DNA of 64,000 nt from Bathynomus jamesi (lineage: Eukaryota > Arthropoda > Malacostraca > Isopoda > Cirolanidae): NCBI GenBank assembly GCA_023014485.1, contig JAJOZX010012253.1, positions 10,001-74,000 on the forward strand, in the 5' to 3' direction. Positions 31,285 through 40,739 of the stretch are shown here, in pieces (positions within the stretch are counted from its first letter, which is position 1; every line of letters begins with the position of its first letter). The translations under genes were made by a program, and so were the position numbers. The notes below the pieces were generated by a model, which saw only the letters and a list, made by a program, of their open reading frames with translations, made no database searches and was not told the DNA's origin.

Positions 31285-32345
31285 CTATTTAAGCTTCATT
31301 ATTGCATCAGCTTTTATATAGGTGTTGAAGCTTTCTGGGTACCCTAGCCATTTCACCAGGTACATTTTTCTCCTTCCTGAACCTTTGCTTCCTAAAATTT
31401 TCTCAATTTTAAACACATTTTTTTCTAAATTAAACGCAACTTTCTGCAATTCCTCGCGGTAAAAGCCTCCTGAGATTTCTTCCCCATTCAAATCTTCAAT
31501 GTAATACATCATTATCTCACCTTTAGGTCTCACAGCCCTAACTTTAAAAATCTCGCGTGTCCATCCTTGCTCAAAACCCTTTGCGAATTTATTCCCCGAA
31601 CGCGACAGCCTTACATAATCATTGATTTTGAAGCGCGCAGAGTGTGGTGGTGGTGGTGGTGATCCATCTCTTCTCGGGAGCGTACCTCTTTCTAAAACTT
31701 CGTTAGGTGTTGCCCAATCGTGCGATGGTGTGAGCGGTTGTAGGATGATGCCAATGATTCCAGAATGTCTAGAAATCTGTATGTGTTTTTATGTGTAAAA
31801 TAACGGTGCATGCGTTCCTTTATGGTGCGCTGAACTCTTTCAGCTAAAGAAGCCTTATGTATAGAATTGGTTGTGTAATAGCTGATATTAAACTCTGTCA
31901 ACATATTCTGAAAAGCACGGCCTATAAACTCCTTCCCCATATCCGTACAAAAATAGCCAGGAACCCTGTTTTCTTTTAACATTAGCGTTTTGGTGGCTTT
32001 AGCAACTGTTTCAGGTGATTTATTTTTCAGAGGAACTAGCCACAGATATCTAGAGAATACGTCTATTATGAATAGAATGTAGCGGTAACCATCGTTATAC
32101 ACAGAATATCTTTGCATGTCTGTTAAATCTGCTTGCCAAATAGAATCAATCGAGGAAGCCGTTGTCTTGGCTGTTTTAAACCTTTTTCTCACAGGCTTAT
32201 GAAGCGTATAAGCGTCCTGCTCCCTCAAAAATCTTTCAACATCTTTTTTTCCTACTCCGTAAACACTTCTGTACAGTCTATCTACGCCGCCGTAAGAGGA
32301 TGGGGTAGAAATGTCATAATAGCGTTTAGTTAATACGTTAGCCAT
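31285..32345 (-). pseudogene. Polinton retroviral-type integrase (one frame change)
   Basis: The N-terminal 217 codons (ATG at 32,345) hold the catalytic core: Asp73 in WQADLTDM, Asp135 in FCTDMGKEF and Glu169 in LAERVQR, which is the spacing usual for Polintons. At a G run near 31,712-31,714 the frame changes by one base, and the second frame carries the rest down to TAG at 31,285: a proline/histidine-rich linker, an SH3-like segment (FKINDYVRLS) and a C-terminal chromodomain (FKIEKILG, then YLVKWLGYPESF). The enzyme inserts the element DNA, and chromodomains can target it to marked chromatin. The start overlaps the end of the upstream gene by 16 bases. Without the frame change all expected domains are present. 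Confidence 0.88.
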
Positions 32346-33058
32346 TTGCGTATTTTAGAGGCACGTGGGTAGGGTTGGTTTAACCTCTTCTTGCTCCTCT
32401 TCAAAGGTGTTACCGCCGGGGGTGACGGCGCCTTCAATTGTGTCACAGGCGTTGCATGTTCCAAGTCTTTTAACCTGTTCAGATTTCCTATCAACGTTTT
32501 AGGGACATTTATTTGTTGTAGTCTTGCTTTAATATGCTTCCATCCTGATGGTGATGGCCTATCCCACTTTCTCACCAGATCATGGACAATGTCTACGATA
32601 TTCGATCCCTGTACCTTTGATCCTTCCACAATGATCTCCCCTGTATCGGTCCATTGTATGGCGGGATCCTCATTCAATAGATTATAAAGACTTAAGCCTT
32701 TACTCCTCAATGTAAGTGGGAGGGTATTTTTTAATACATGTTCGATATGTTGTGTGGCTAATCTTTTTGGTTGGTCAGCTGTGTCGTCGGGTACAGATCC
32801 TATGTCGCCATCGTCCCCCGTGCTGTGCCTAATAACCACAGGAATCTCTGTAGGGCTCTTATAATTTTCGTACTCGTGAAGAAATTTCTGCAGAGCTTCT
32901 TGGTATAAGATTCTTTTCTCATCAGGTGTTTTTTCACTGTTTAATAGGGCTAACAATTCGCTTTCCATTCTTTTAAGTCTGCTTTTACGGGGATCTAGAT
33001 ACGTGTCTCTTTGCAGTGAGGCGTACACCTCGTGGGGAATCACTACCACTTTCTTCAT
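32330..33058 (-). CDS. Conserved Polinton protein of unknown function
   Basis: 242 aa. N-terminus MKKVVVIPHEVYASLQ, an internal charged linker, then a folded-looking region with IQWTDTGEIIVEGSKVQGS, IVDIVHDLVRKW and INVPKTLIGN, and a basic C-terminus. I recognise this as a protein commonly found in metazoan Mavericks between the ATPase and integrase, but no function is established. ATG at 33,058 overlaps the preceding stop by one base. Intact. It may be a core or scaffold protein, judged only from its position among virion genes. Confidence 0.7.
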   Translation of the reverse strand: MKKVVVIPHEVYASLQRDTYLDPRKSRLKRMESELLALLNSEKTPDEKRILYQEALQKFLHEYENYKSPTEIPVVIRHSTGDDGDIGSVPDDTADQPKRLATQHIEHVLKNTLPLTLRSKGLSLYNLLNEDPAIQWTDTGEIIVEGSKVQGSNIVDIVHDLVRKWDRPSPSGWKHIKARLQQINVPKTLIGNLNRLKDLEHATPVTQLKAPSPPAVTPLKRSKKRLNQPYPRASKIRKWLTY

Positions 33059-33381
33059 TATATTAATCTAGTCAGTAAAGGACCCAAAACTGAAAATAAG
33101 ATGGGGAGAAATGACCCTCCTGTTTGTACAATAATTCGTTTTTTCTTCGCTACAGTTTGGCTTTTACGAGCGAGTGCACGTATTATGTTCTTGTAGCGGC
33201 GTAGGCGAGCCTTCTGATGGGTTTTCATTGATACATTGCAATTTATAACGTTAAGACAGATTTCACAGATGCATTTTAAAAAGTCGGCATCGATATTTTT
33301 AATAAACATCTGCTGCATTGCCCGAGGCAGTCGATGATAGATTTTTATTAATTCACGGTATTTCTTTAGTCTCTTTGTCAT
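33058..33381 (-). CDS. Small basic Polinton protein with hydrophobic tail
   Basis: 107 aa, strongly basic (ARLRRYKNIIRALARKS and VAKKKR), ending in TGGSFLPILFSVLGPLL, a glycine-leading hydrophobic tail. A protein of this design recurs next to the ATPase in metazoan Mavericks. The ATG overlaps the ATPase stop by four bases (ATGA). It could be a membrane-active or DNA-associated virion component. Function unproven. Confidence 0.65.
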   Translation of the reverse strand: MTKRLKKYRELIKIYHRLPRAMQQMFIKNIDADFLKCICEICLNVINCNVSMKTHQKARLRRYKNIIRALARKSQTVAKKKRIIVQTGGSFLPILFSVLGPLLTRLI

Positions 33382-34007
33382 TCTGGAATATACACCGTTT
33401 CAGGCTCGTTTGGAAATATATTCGTTCGCAGAAGCACTCTAAACGTGTTTCGCGGATGAAGGTCGCAAAGCAAATATCCGTAACGCGTGCTTGTAGCTTC
33501 TTTATAAACTTCCAAAAACTCCTTACGCTGATTCGGGAACATTTGATTGGCTAATACCCCAATTTGTGATACATCTCTACGTTGCGCGAATAAGACTAGA
33601 TATTGCGTATTTAACGACACATCGCGCATGTATCTATTTTTGAAAAATAGATTCTGATTGATGAAGAACACGCTTATGTTAAGATGGTGGGAGAATACTG
33701 TAAATGTCTCGGCAAACGTTTTATCCATCTCCAACATGAGATCGTCAATTACAATGATTGTATGTTCATTTCCCTTTAACGAATTAACGTCATATACGCC
33801 TTTGTGGAACAAAATATCATCTTGGTACTCGTTGAACACTGATTGATACGTCGAATAGCACCATATAACTTTATGCACAAATTTCGAGAACATCTCCCCC
33901 TTTTCTTTAATGATTTTAAGCATAAACACAGTTTTACCACATCCTGTAGGTCCAGATATAATACATGTGGATGGGCTCGTGAATCTGAATTTTTCTACAG
34001 AGTCCAT
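33378..34007 (-). CDS. FtsK/HerA-superfamily packaging ATPase
   Basis: 209 aa from the first ATG (34,007). Walker A GPTGCGKT at residues 19-26, Walker B IIVIDD at 84-89, and a sensor segment FFINQN at about 116-121. This is the A32-like genome-packaging ATPase of Polintons, expected to drive DNA into preformed capsids. It is first in the minus-strand gene series, transcribed away from the polymerase. Intact. Confidence 0.9.
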   Translation of the reverse strand: MDSVEKFRFTSPSTCIISGPTGCGKTVFMLKIIKEKGEMFSKFVHKVIWCYSTYQSVFNEYQDDILFHKGVYDVNSLKGNEHTIIVIDDLMLEMDKTFAETFTVFSHHLNISVFFINQNLFFKNRYMRDVSLNTQYLVLFAQRRDVSQIGVLANQMFPNQRKEFLEVYKEATSTRYGYLLCDLHPRNTFRVLLRTNIFPNEPETVYIPE

Positions 34008-34095
34008 TTCTAACACGTCACACTCCTAAGTGAGTCATTTACAAAATATTACAAATTTTGAGTGCTGATCCTTATATTTCTTCTCCCACAGAACC
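34008..34095. promoter_or_regulatory. Divergent promoter with AP-1-like site
   Basis: Only 88 bases separate the ATPase start (minus) and the polymerase start (plus), so both promoters must lie here or overlap coding sequence. TGAGTCA, a consensus AP-1/TRE site, is at 34,031-34,037. No TATA box is clear. Confidence 0.45.
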
Positions 34096-37000
34096 GTGAA
34101 TGACGATGAGGTAGAGCAGCCCATCATTACGGATGACCTCGACGACAGTGTAGTTGTGATCTCCTCCCCTGAACCCTCACCAGCGATACCGGTAACACGT
34201 CCAAAGCGGAGGTATGAGATACCCACGTCAGGTATAAAGCGACCGAAATACGCGTCTGTTGCAGCGGTAATAGATCCCCAACCCTCAACCTCTTACGCAA
34301 CAACACCCCCAGCAGCACCTAATATATCCCCTTATTCATCCGCCGCCCCCCGTTCTGTTAAGTCTACAATAATAGAGCCCCAACCATCAACCTCCTACGC
34401 AACAGGGCCCCCATCAGCAGCACCTTCCGCTAATATATCCACTAATTCCGCCCCCCCGTTCTGTTGAGGATGGTATAACGCTGGAATTGGTGCGATCCGC
34501 AGCCCCCACCCCAGCCTTGACTAGAAATCGGTATAGAGTCAGGGTCGACCCTAGAGTCATGTATAGCAGTGGAATTGAGCGCGGACTACGCCGGGTTGTA
34601 GAGCATATTATAGAGTTTGCTCTTCAGAATCGTGACGAGCGTGAAGTCAGGACGAGTCTGTCCTTTGGATTCGGGTCAGATGACGGTGATGTAGACGATT
34701 ATTGGGTGATAGTGCCATTTAGACGTTTGGCGGCTGAAGATGTAGAATATATATTAGGGCGTATAATGCAAGCCGCCCAAAGTAGTATAGCCTTCAATAT
34801 GGACAACTTCACGGTAAATATTGACCATGTATACCGTGTTGCGGGTCATAGTGCCATACCGTATACTCTTAACTTCAATTCTCAAGCTATTTATAGACGG
34901 CATATAAACGTCGATCGTGGTTGCGGCTTTATAGCAGTACTCTTAGCACGTATGTTTACTGTACAAAATACACGAACTCAAAAAATTTGGTTGCCTACAG
35001 TCGTGGAGCATGAAACTAGCTGTAACTGAATTTGACTGTAATATGGGTCCTGAAGAGCTGAGAAGGGTAGAACAGGAAATGAATGTCCGCATAGTTGTGT
35101 TTGGGTTGGATGATCGTCGTAGGACTGTGTATGTTTTTAAAAGCTGTGTGAGAGATCGTACAAGGCCCCTACTTATTTTAGGATTGTCAGGGACAACGTA
35201 TCTCCCCATCCGTAATATAAGGTGGCTTTACGCGAGTTATGACAAAAGTCGAAAATATGGGAGACATCATGATTTGTGTAAGGGGTGCCTCGAGTTTGCG
35301 GATGATATAGTGAGACATTGTAAAGAATGTCACATGGTATGTGAGCAGTGTAAAAGCACCAAATGTGAAAGCCGTGTAGTTGAAGCTGAGAAGAGAGACT
35401 GTGATGTGTGTAGACGCACATTTTTCAATAATAGCTGTTTTGATTTCCATAAATCAATTGGCACGTGCAGGAAAATGAGAATCTGTGAATGTGGTATGTT
35501 TCACACAATGGATAATTGGGGAAAATTTAAGCACAAGTGTGACGTAATTCACTGTCCTACATGCCAGGAGGAATATAAGGCGGATGGAGTAAAGCATGTA
35601 TGTTATATGAAAGATGCTAAGCCTAAAAATAACCCTTGTATAACTGTATACTACGATATAGAAACATATACGAACGCTGAAACCAAAGAGGTAATTCCAC
35701 ATTTACTTGTGAGCCAGACTATCTGTGATGAGTGTATGGATATCGAATGTGACGAGTGCCCCAAATGTGGTAAACGGACAAACGTTTTTAAAACGAATGT
35801 CAGCGATAGTCCTGTGAAACTATTTGTGTCCTATATTGTCAAGTTAGCCGACAAGTTCAAAAAAATGACTGTGTATATTCTCGCCCATAACGGGGCAAAG
35901 TTTGACACGCAGTTCCTTTATAAGGAGTTGCTTGAACACGAATCCTCTGAGATATTTACAGGTGATCCATTGAAAAGAGGCAACAAATTAATACAGATGC
36001 AGATAAGAGGCAATGTACAATTTAAAGATACTTTATTATTCACACCTTGTAAATTAGCAAAGCTACCCAAGGTGATGGGAGTAGCAGCTGAAGTTTCCAA
36101 AGGATACTTCCCATACACTTTCCTCACCAGCGAGACTTTAAACTACGTAGGCCCCCCCCCCAAACATTATTTTGACTGCATGGATGAACGTGAAGACTTT
36201 GATCGATACTACGACAGTTTTAATGAAAGTAACCCTTATAATATAGCTGATGAATGTGAGCGTTATTGCGTGAATGATGTGCGCGTGCTTAGAGTATGTT
36301 TCCAGGCCTTTAGAAGGATGTACATAGCCCGTTTCAAATGCGATCCACTGCAAGTCGCAACCACCATCGCATCATTATGTTTTACGGTGTTCAAGAATAA
36401 CTTCATGCCGAAAGACACCTTAGCCATTATTCACCGAAACAATCCCCGCAGTTACGGGCACAAGGCTATTTACTGGCTCATACACCTACAGCAACAGACA
36501 GGTGTATACATAAAGCACGCCCGCAACACGGGTGAAGTACCCATTAAGATTAATGGACGTGTTTTTTGGGTTGATGGGTTAAGTGAAAACCGTGTCACTG
36601 GTGTGAAGACTGTGTACTCCTTTAACGGTTGCTGGTGGCATGGATGCCCCCGTCCTGAGTGCGGAGTCACCGGAGATATCCACGGTAGGTCTCCTGCCGA
36701 CTGTCTTGCATCGACCCGCACCCGCGATCAACTTATAGGATCACAGTTCACTCACAAAGTCTTGTGGGAGCATGAATATGATGCACGGATGGAGACAGAC
36801 GAGGTGTACCGTGAGGAAATAAAAGCGATCAAGCGTTCAATGGTGCTGGATCCTCTCAAATGTGGTGATAGCTTGTTTGGAGGACGTACAAATCCTTTCA
36901 GACTATACTTCCCACCTACGGAGGGCGTGAAGCTCCATTACTACGATTTCTGTTCTTTATACCCATACGTGATGAAGAGCAATCCGTACCCCGTGGGCGC

Positions 37001-38339
37001 TCCTGAGAAACTGGTGGGGCCTAGCCTACCATCCATCAATGAATTTTCAAAAAATTTGAATGATCGTTACTTTGGGATCTCTTTCGTAGACGTACTCCCC
37101 CCACGCAATTTATGGATGCCGATCTTACCTGTCGTTATCGACGACAAGCTCATGTTTCCCCTGTGCGTGAAGTGCGCGGAAGAGGATAACGGCGAATGTA
37201 ACCATATACCCCACCAGCGTAAGATCAGAGGCGTATATACAAGTCCTGAGTTGGCCCTAGCCGTGCGCCATGGTTATAGAATACTGAAGATACATGAGGT
37301 GTGGAGGTTTCAGAAGCTACCCAACCTTTTCACACCATATATAAACACCTTTTTGAAGGATAAGGTTGAGGCATCAGGGTATCCGCGAGGAGTTGATACC
37401 GAAGATGAAAAGTCTGCCTATATTCCGTTACCACGGTGAACGACCGCGAAGGTATACAACTTGATCGTGTCCAAATTGTAAAGAATCCTGGCAAGCGCTT
37501 TAGTGCAAAGTTGTGTCTAAACAGTCTATGGGGAAATTTGCGCAGAATACCGGCAGAGGGAGCATTCATTTGGCACAAAGTTATAGCGATGTCTGGGATT
37601 ATGCCAATGCCCCCGATAAAGAGGTCATGGAGATCGTAAATGTAGTAATACTTACGTAATAAAGTACAACAACACTGAATTTGCCACAGATACCTCAAGG
37701 GTTACAAACATACCTGTGGCCAGCTTCACAACAGCCTACGCCCGTATAAAACTTTGGGGTCTATTGCATTCTCTTGGGCGGAGAGTATTGTATGCCGATA
37801 CAGATAGCGTGATATTCACAGAGAGGGAGGGTGAATACATGCCCACTATTGGGGAGTTCCTCGGCGAGCTCACTGATGAGATCAAGGATGAGTATGGGGA
37901 CAACGCATACGCCGACTCTTTTGCCTCAACAGGACCTAAGACTTATGGGGTACGGGTCAGGGTGGGGGAGGAAATGAAATATATCGTGAAGGCAAAGGGT
38001 ATTACGCTCAACCATGCGAATCGGGAGGTTGTTAACTTTGAGTCGTTGAAGGATCTAGTATGTTTGGATGAACAACCTCCCCAACTAATTGTAGGCACCC
38101 ACAATTTTCGGGCGCAGAAGCTGGGGGGCGTGAAGGAACTTAGGGGTACGATGGTGTGCCGTAACACCTATAGGAAAACGTTACCAGATTACCTGGTACC
38201 TATGATACCGTACCCTTTGGATACCAATGATGCTTCTAACTCACACGTCTTGTATATAATCGTATCTATTTGTATAATATATATAATATATATATATATA
38301 TATAACTTGACTATCTCGTTTATTAAATCGTATTTGTAA
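34096..38339 (+). pseudogene. Protein-primed family B DNA polymerase (several frame changes)
   Basis: The Polinton polymerase, which replicates the linear element using a terminal protein primer. ATG at 34,096, directly after an in-frame TGA. Order: a Pro/Ser-rich N-terminus with an acidic-hydrophobic DDSVVVIS patch and a two-copy PQPSTSYAT repeat; an N-terminal domain from about 34,460; Cys-rich zinc-finger clusters (35,280-35,630); exonuclease motifs DIET (about 35,657), AHNGAKFDTQF (about 35,885) and YCVNDV (about 36,264); polymerase motifs DFCSLYP (about 36,945), KLCLNSLWG (about 37,508) and YADTDSV (about 37,793). The reading frame changes at the C7 run 34,451-34,457, near 35,010-35,029, near 37,425-37,436, at the G run 37,530-37,533, and near 37,650-37,662. 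Unbroken pieces are 34,487-35,029, 35,010-37,439 and 37,716-38,339. The last 30 codons run through a (TA)n tract and are probably not original. Confidence 0.85.
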
Positions 38340-38456
38340 ATATATATAACTTGAATATCTCGTTTTAAATAAATCATGTTTCAAATAGCGTTTCACTTCT
38401 CTTTGTTGTTGTGTGTGTTGTGCGTGTGTGTGCGTGAAGTTTCAAGCTCCGCCCAC
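38310..38456 (+). promoter_or_regulatory. Shared intergenic element, copy 1
   Basis: GAATATCTCGTTTTAAATAA, then GCGTTTCACTTCTCTTTG, a (TG)-rich tract and AAGCTCCGCCC. The same order occurs before the intact 196-aa gene (60,610-60,721) and, without the GC motif, before the IER-like gene (59,480-59,560), with an inverted partner at 59,094-59,165. It contains AATAAA and may serve both as 3' end of the upstream gene and as upstream control region of the next. Confidence 0.55.
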
Positions 38457-38466
38457 TGTAAGACCG

Positions 38467-38534
38467 TGAGTCATGCTACTATCTGGGAGTCCCTGCGTGG
38501 TCATCGACCGCAGTAAGCCGAGAGATCAGACGTG
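38467..38534 (+). promoter_or_regulatory. Promoter of 196-aa gene, copy 1
   Basis: AP-1-like TGAGTCA at 38,468-38,474; initiator-like TCATC with A at 38,503; RGWCGTG-type AGACGTG at 38,528, that is +26. The intact copy has the spacing +28. No TATA box. Confidence 0.4.
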
Positions 38535-38558
38535 TATTCAGATCAGACGTGTATTCAA

Positions 38559-39147
38559 ATGGCTACCTTTTAATATTGCTTGTACAACGTTTACGAAATG
38601 GTATTCAGTAAAGTGCCAGATGTGGTGGATACCGAAAAACTTCTATTCATCCCTCCTATGCCTCTTTTTAAAAACACATTGGATTGTGCGAAGTTCCAAG
38701 ATGTACAAATACTCTACGGATGTTCTGGTGAGACCGTTGAAGGCTTTCGTTGCACAGACGATGTGCTGAAGTATACTGCAGAGCTAAACTTTATAAAGTC
38801 TCACATACACCGTGAAGTAAAAGAAACAACGCGTGCAGAAGAAGCAGCAGGTATGGATAATGAGTCTTGCTGATGGGTGGTGTTGACAAGCGGTATTACG
38901 TCATGCTACACCATGTCGATTACTCATACCCTACGACTGGAAATGTGAATCTCGTGATCATGGACAATCTTAAGTATTTTTTCACTATATTAACGTATAT
39001 CATGATGAGGTTCGTAGTGAGGTTGTGGCTAGTGCCCTGCGTGAATTTTAACAGAGTTTAGAGACGAGTATCGTTTGAATGGGCAGAAAGGAAAAATATG
39101 AACATATGTTCCTCTCAAATAGTGCCCCGAAGTGTGGAGATATTTAG
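38559..39147 (+). pseudogene. 196-aa orphan gene, copy 1 (broken)
   Basis: Collinear with the intact gene at 60,833-61,423 but with several frame changes. The first comes after four codons, at a T run (T4 here, T3 in the intact copy) that creates a TAA. Later changes lie in the segments 38,620-38,660, 38,850-38,890 and 38,980-39,060. Downstream phrases such as KFQDVQILYGCSGE and YVMLHHVDYSYPTT are still readable. It is next after the polymerase in the main Polinton. Confidence 0.75.
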
Positions 39148-39313
39148 TAAAACATAAATGTTCACTAGTTCTTATCCAAATGTCTGGTGCGTAGGCTGGT
39201 AGTGATATTCTTGTACCGGTACAACAATTCGACTCGCGGAACAATCCCATTCACGTATCATCGAGTCAGCCGCCCATCGAACCATTCCTGCCTACCTGCG
39301 TGCCTCACACGGC

Positions 39314-39349
39314 TCATAGTTATCTCAGAGCTTGAGCCGAGTGGACGTG
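39314..39349 (+). promoter_or_regulatory. Initiator plus DPE-like promoter
   Basis: TCAT with A at 39,316 and GGACGTG starting at 39,343, exactly +28, the strict spacing for a downstream promoter element. An AP-1-like GAGTCAGC lies upstream at about 39,263. The TCAT matches the initiator consensus only partly. Confidence 0.4.
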
Positions 39350-39364
39350 CGCTCCTCGAATACG

Positions 39365-40078
39365 ATGGAACTTCCTTTGAGCAGCATTCTCAACGCCTCG
39401 TACGATGTGTCCGTGACGAAATCGTTGCGCGTGTTCAGGCGTAATTCCGGTACCATTAGCTATGTACTGGAAACGGAATGTAGACCGACAAACAAACGGG
39501 TTTATTTAAGTATCGAGGAGATGAATAGAATCTTTGTGATAGTTGAGAAGTGGAGTGAAGATCGTTATAAAATACCTGCTAACGTAGGTACAAGAAGAGA
39601 GCAGATTAGTGACGCACCCTCATACGCCGTTGTATGTACGTTGTGTATAAATAACGATCGGCCGTGCATTGATATACGGTTGATGTGGAAGAATGCTTCT
39701 GATAATAACGCTCTTATTCCTACGCGAAACCGTTTCATCCTCGACAGAATGTTTGAAATCGTCGGATTCCGTAAGCTGAAACCTATATTAGACGCGCGTG
39801 TTACGGACATGCTTTATTTTGATACAGTACTTGAATACGCATACACCGCTCTGCTCGATGGGTTTACCGAGTGTAGGGCTGGTGAGAATGGTCTAGTGCT
39901 GGATGTTTATTTAAAAAGTTTAGACTCTTTGAAATACCATGAACTTTGGTACAAAGCAATTGATCGGTACAAGGCTGAGCTCACCTACACCGTTCACCCT
40001 GAAGAACTATTTCTTTATATAACGCGCAGTTGTCGTAACGATTTAGAAGATTATTTCAATTGCCGCTATGTTGAGTGA
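39365..40078 (+). CDS. 237-aa orphan Polinton accessory protein
   Basis: ATG at 39,365 (MELPLSSILNASYDVSV). Intact 237 codons ending in DYFNCRYVE at 40,078. Mixed alpha/beta composition, no signal peptide or membrane segment and no domain I recognise. The stop overlaps the start of the 114-aa gene by 11 bases, so the two are probably translated from one transcript or have evolved as a pair. C-terminal fragments (the last 28-47 codons) recur at 58,045-58,190 (minus), 61,460-61,542 and 62,578-62,713, always fused to the same 114-aa gene. The full gene exists only here in the window. Confidence 0.65.
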   Translation: MELPLSSILNASYDVSVTKSLRVFRRNSGTISYVLETECRPTNKRVYLSIEEMNRIFVIVEKWSEDRYKIPANVGTRREQISDAPSYAVVCTLCINNDRPCIDIRLMWKNASDNNALIPTRNRFILDRMFEIVGFRKLKPILDARVTDMLYFDTVLEYAYTALLDGFTECRAGENGLVLDVYLKSLDSLKYHELWYKAIDRYKAELTYTVHPEELFLYITRSCRNDLEDYFNCRYVE

Positions 40079-40412
40079 GTTCACGATTGAAAAGCTCGAG
40101 TCGGTAGAAATAAACCCTCGATTGGAAAAGCGTTCTTATAAACTTGTGTTTAATAATGTAGCTAACGATGAACTCTTTGTGCGTGCTTTTGATTGTATTC
40201 TAGACGTGTTTAAAGATGACTTACCAACCGGTTGTAAAGTGGGAACAAAAATAGTACTGAACGATATGAAAGCCCTTCATATCGAATACAGGTTTCCCTA
40301 TACTTTAAGCGGTGAAATATTATTAAGCCGCATATACTGCGTAATGCAGAGCAATAATGATGTAATTGTAAACTCGATTAAGACCGAGTTTAGTATTTTG
40401 AAAAAAAAGTGA
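40068..40412 (+). CDS. 114-aa orphan Polinton accessory protein, copy 1
   Basis: Intact 114 codons from MLSEFTIEKLESVEI to SILKKK. The middle (FVRAFDCILDVFKDDLPTG, KALHIEYRFPYT, LLSRIYCVMQSNN) is almost unchanged in three further copies at 57,684-58,055 (minus), 61,532-61,777 and 62,703-63,056. No domain recognised. The conservation between copies, including the 11-base overlap with the upstream frame, suggests either recent duplication or selection. Confidence 0.65.
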   Translation: MLSEFTIEKLESVEINPRLEKRSYKLVFNNVANDELFVRAFDCILDVFKDDLPTGCKVGTKIVLNDMKALHIEYRFPYTLSGEILLSRIYCVMQSNNDVIVNSIKTEFSILKKK

Positions 40413-40680
40413 ATTGTATTTATATTTTGCTTGACATTTCTCCTGTACTGATTATACGCATATTTCTATTGATTTGTGTTTATATATATATATATTTTGC
40501 GTGATATTTCTCCTGTACTGTTATGTACATATTTCTATTGAAGTGTATATTTATTTGAAATGTATATTTTATTTTATATATATCCATAATTGTGTGTATA
40601 TATTTCCTGTACTGTTATATGCATATTCCTCAAATGTATATTTATTTTCTATATATTTATAATAAACAGAATGATGCAAT
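40413..40680. repeat. 3' region with three degenerate repeats
   Basis: Three copies of a 65-75 base unit containing TTTCTCCTGTACTG and ATATGCATAT-like phrases with AAATGTATATTTATTT. AATAAA at 40,661 could be a poly(A) signal for the accessory genes. The same region follows the copy at 61.8-62.1 kb. Confidence 0.55.
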
Positions 40681-40739
40681 GTTGTTTTACTTAATTGTTA
40701 TGCCTTCTACTACCGGTATTCGAAATATAATAATGCATA

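Noticed and set aside
34030..34091. Intron-like segment (GTGAGT to TCTCCCACAG) before the PolB start
   Set aside because: The donor falls inside an AP-1-like TGAGTCA in an 88-base divergent promoter; there is no coding exon upstream and the ATG follows the acceptor, so it would at most be a 5' UTR intron. Not supported without RNA data.
38230..38339. C-terminal 30 residues of the polymerase frame
   Set aside because: Encoded by a (TA)n tract (YIIYIYIYN); likely read-through after loss of the original stop, so not regarded as part of the protein.
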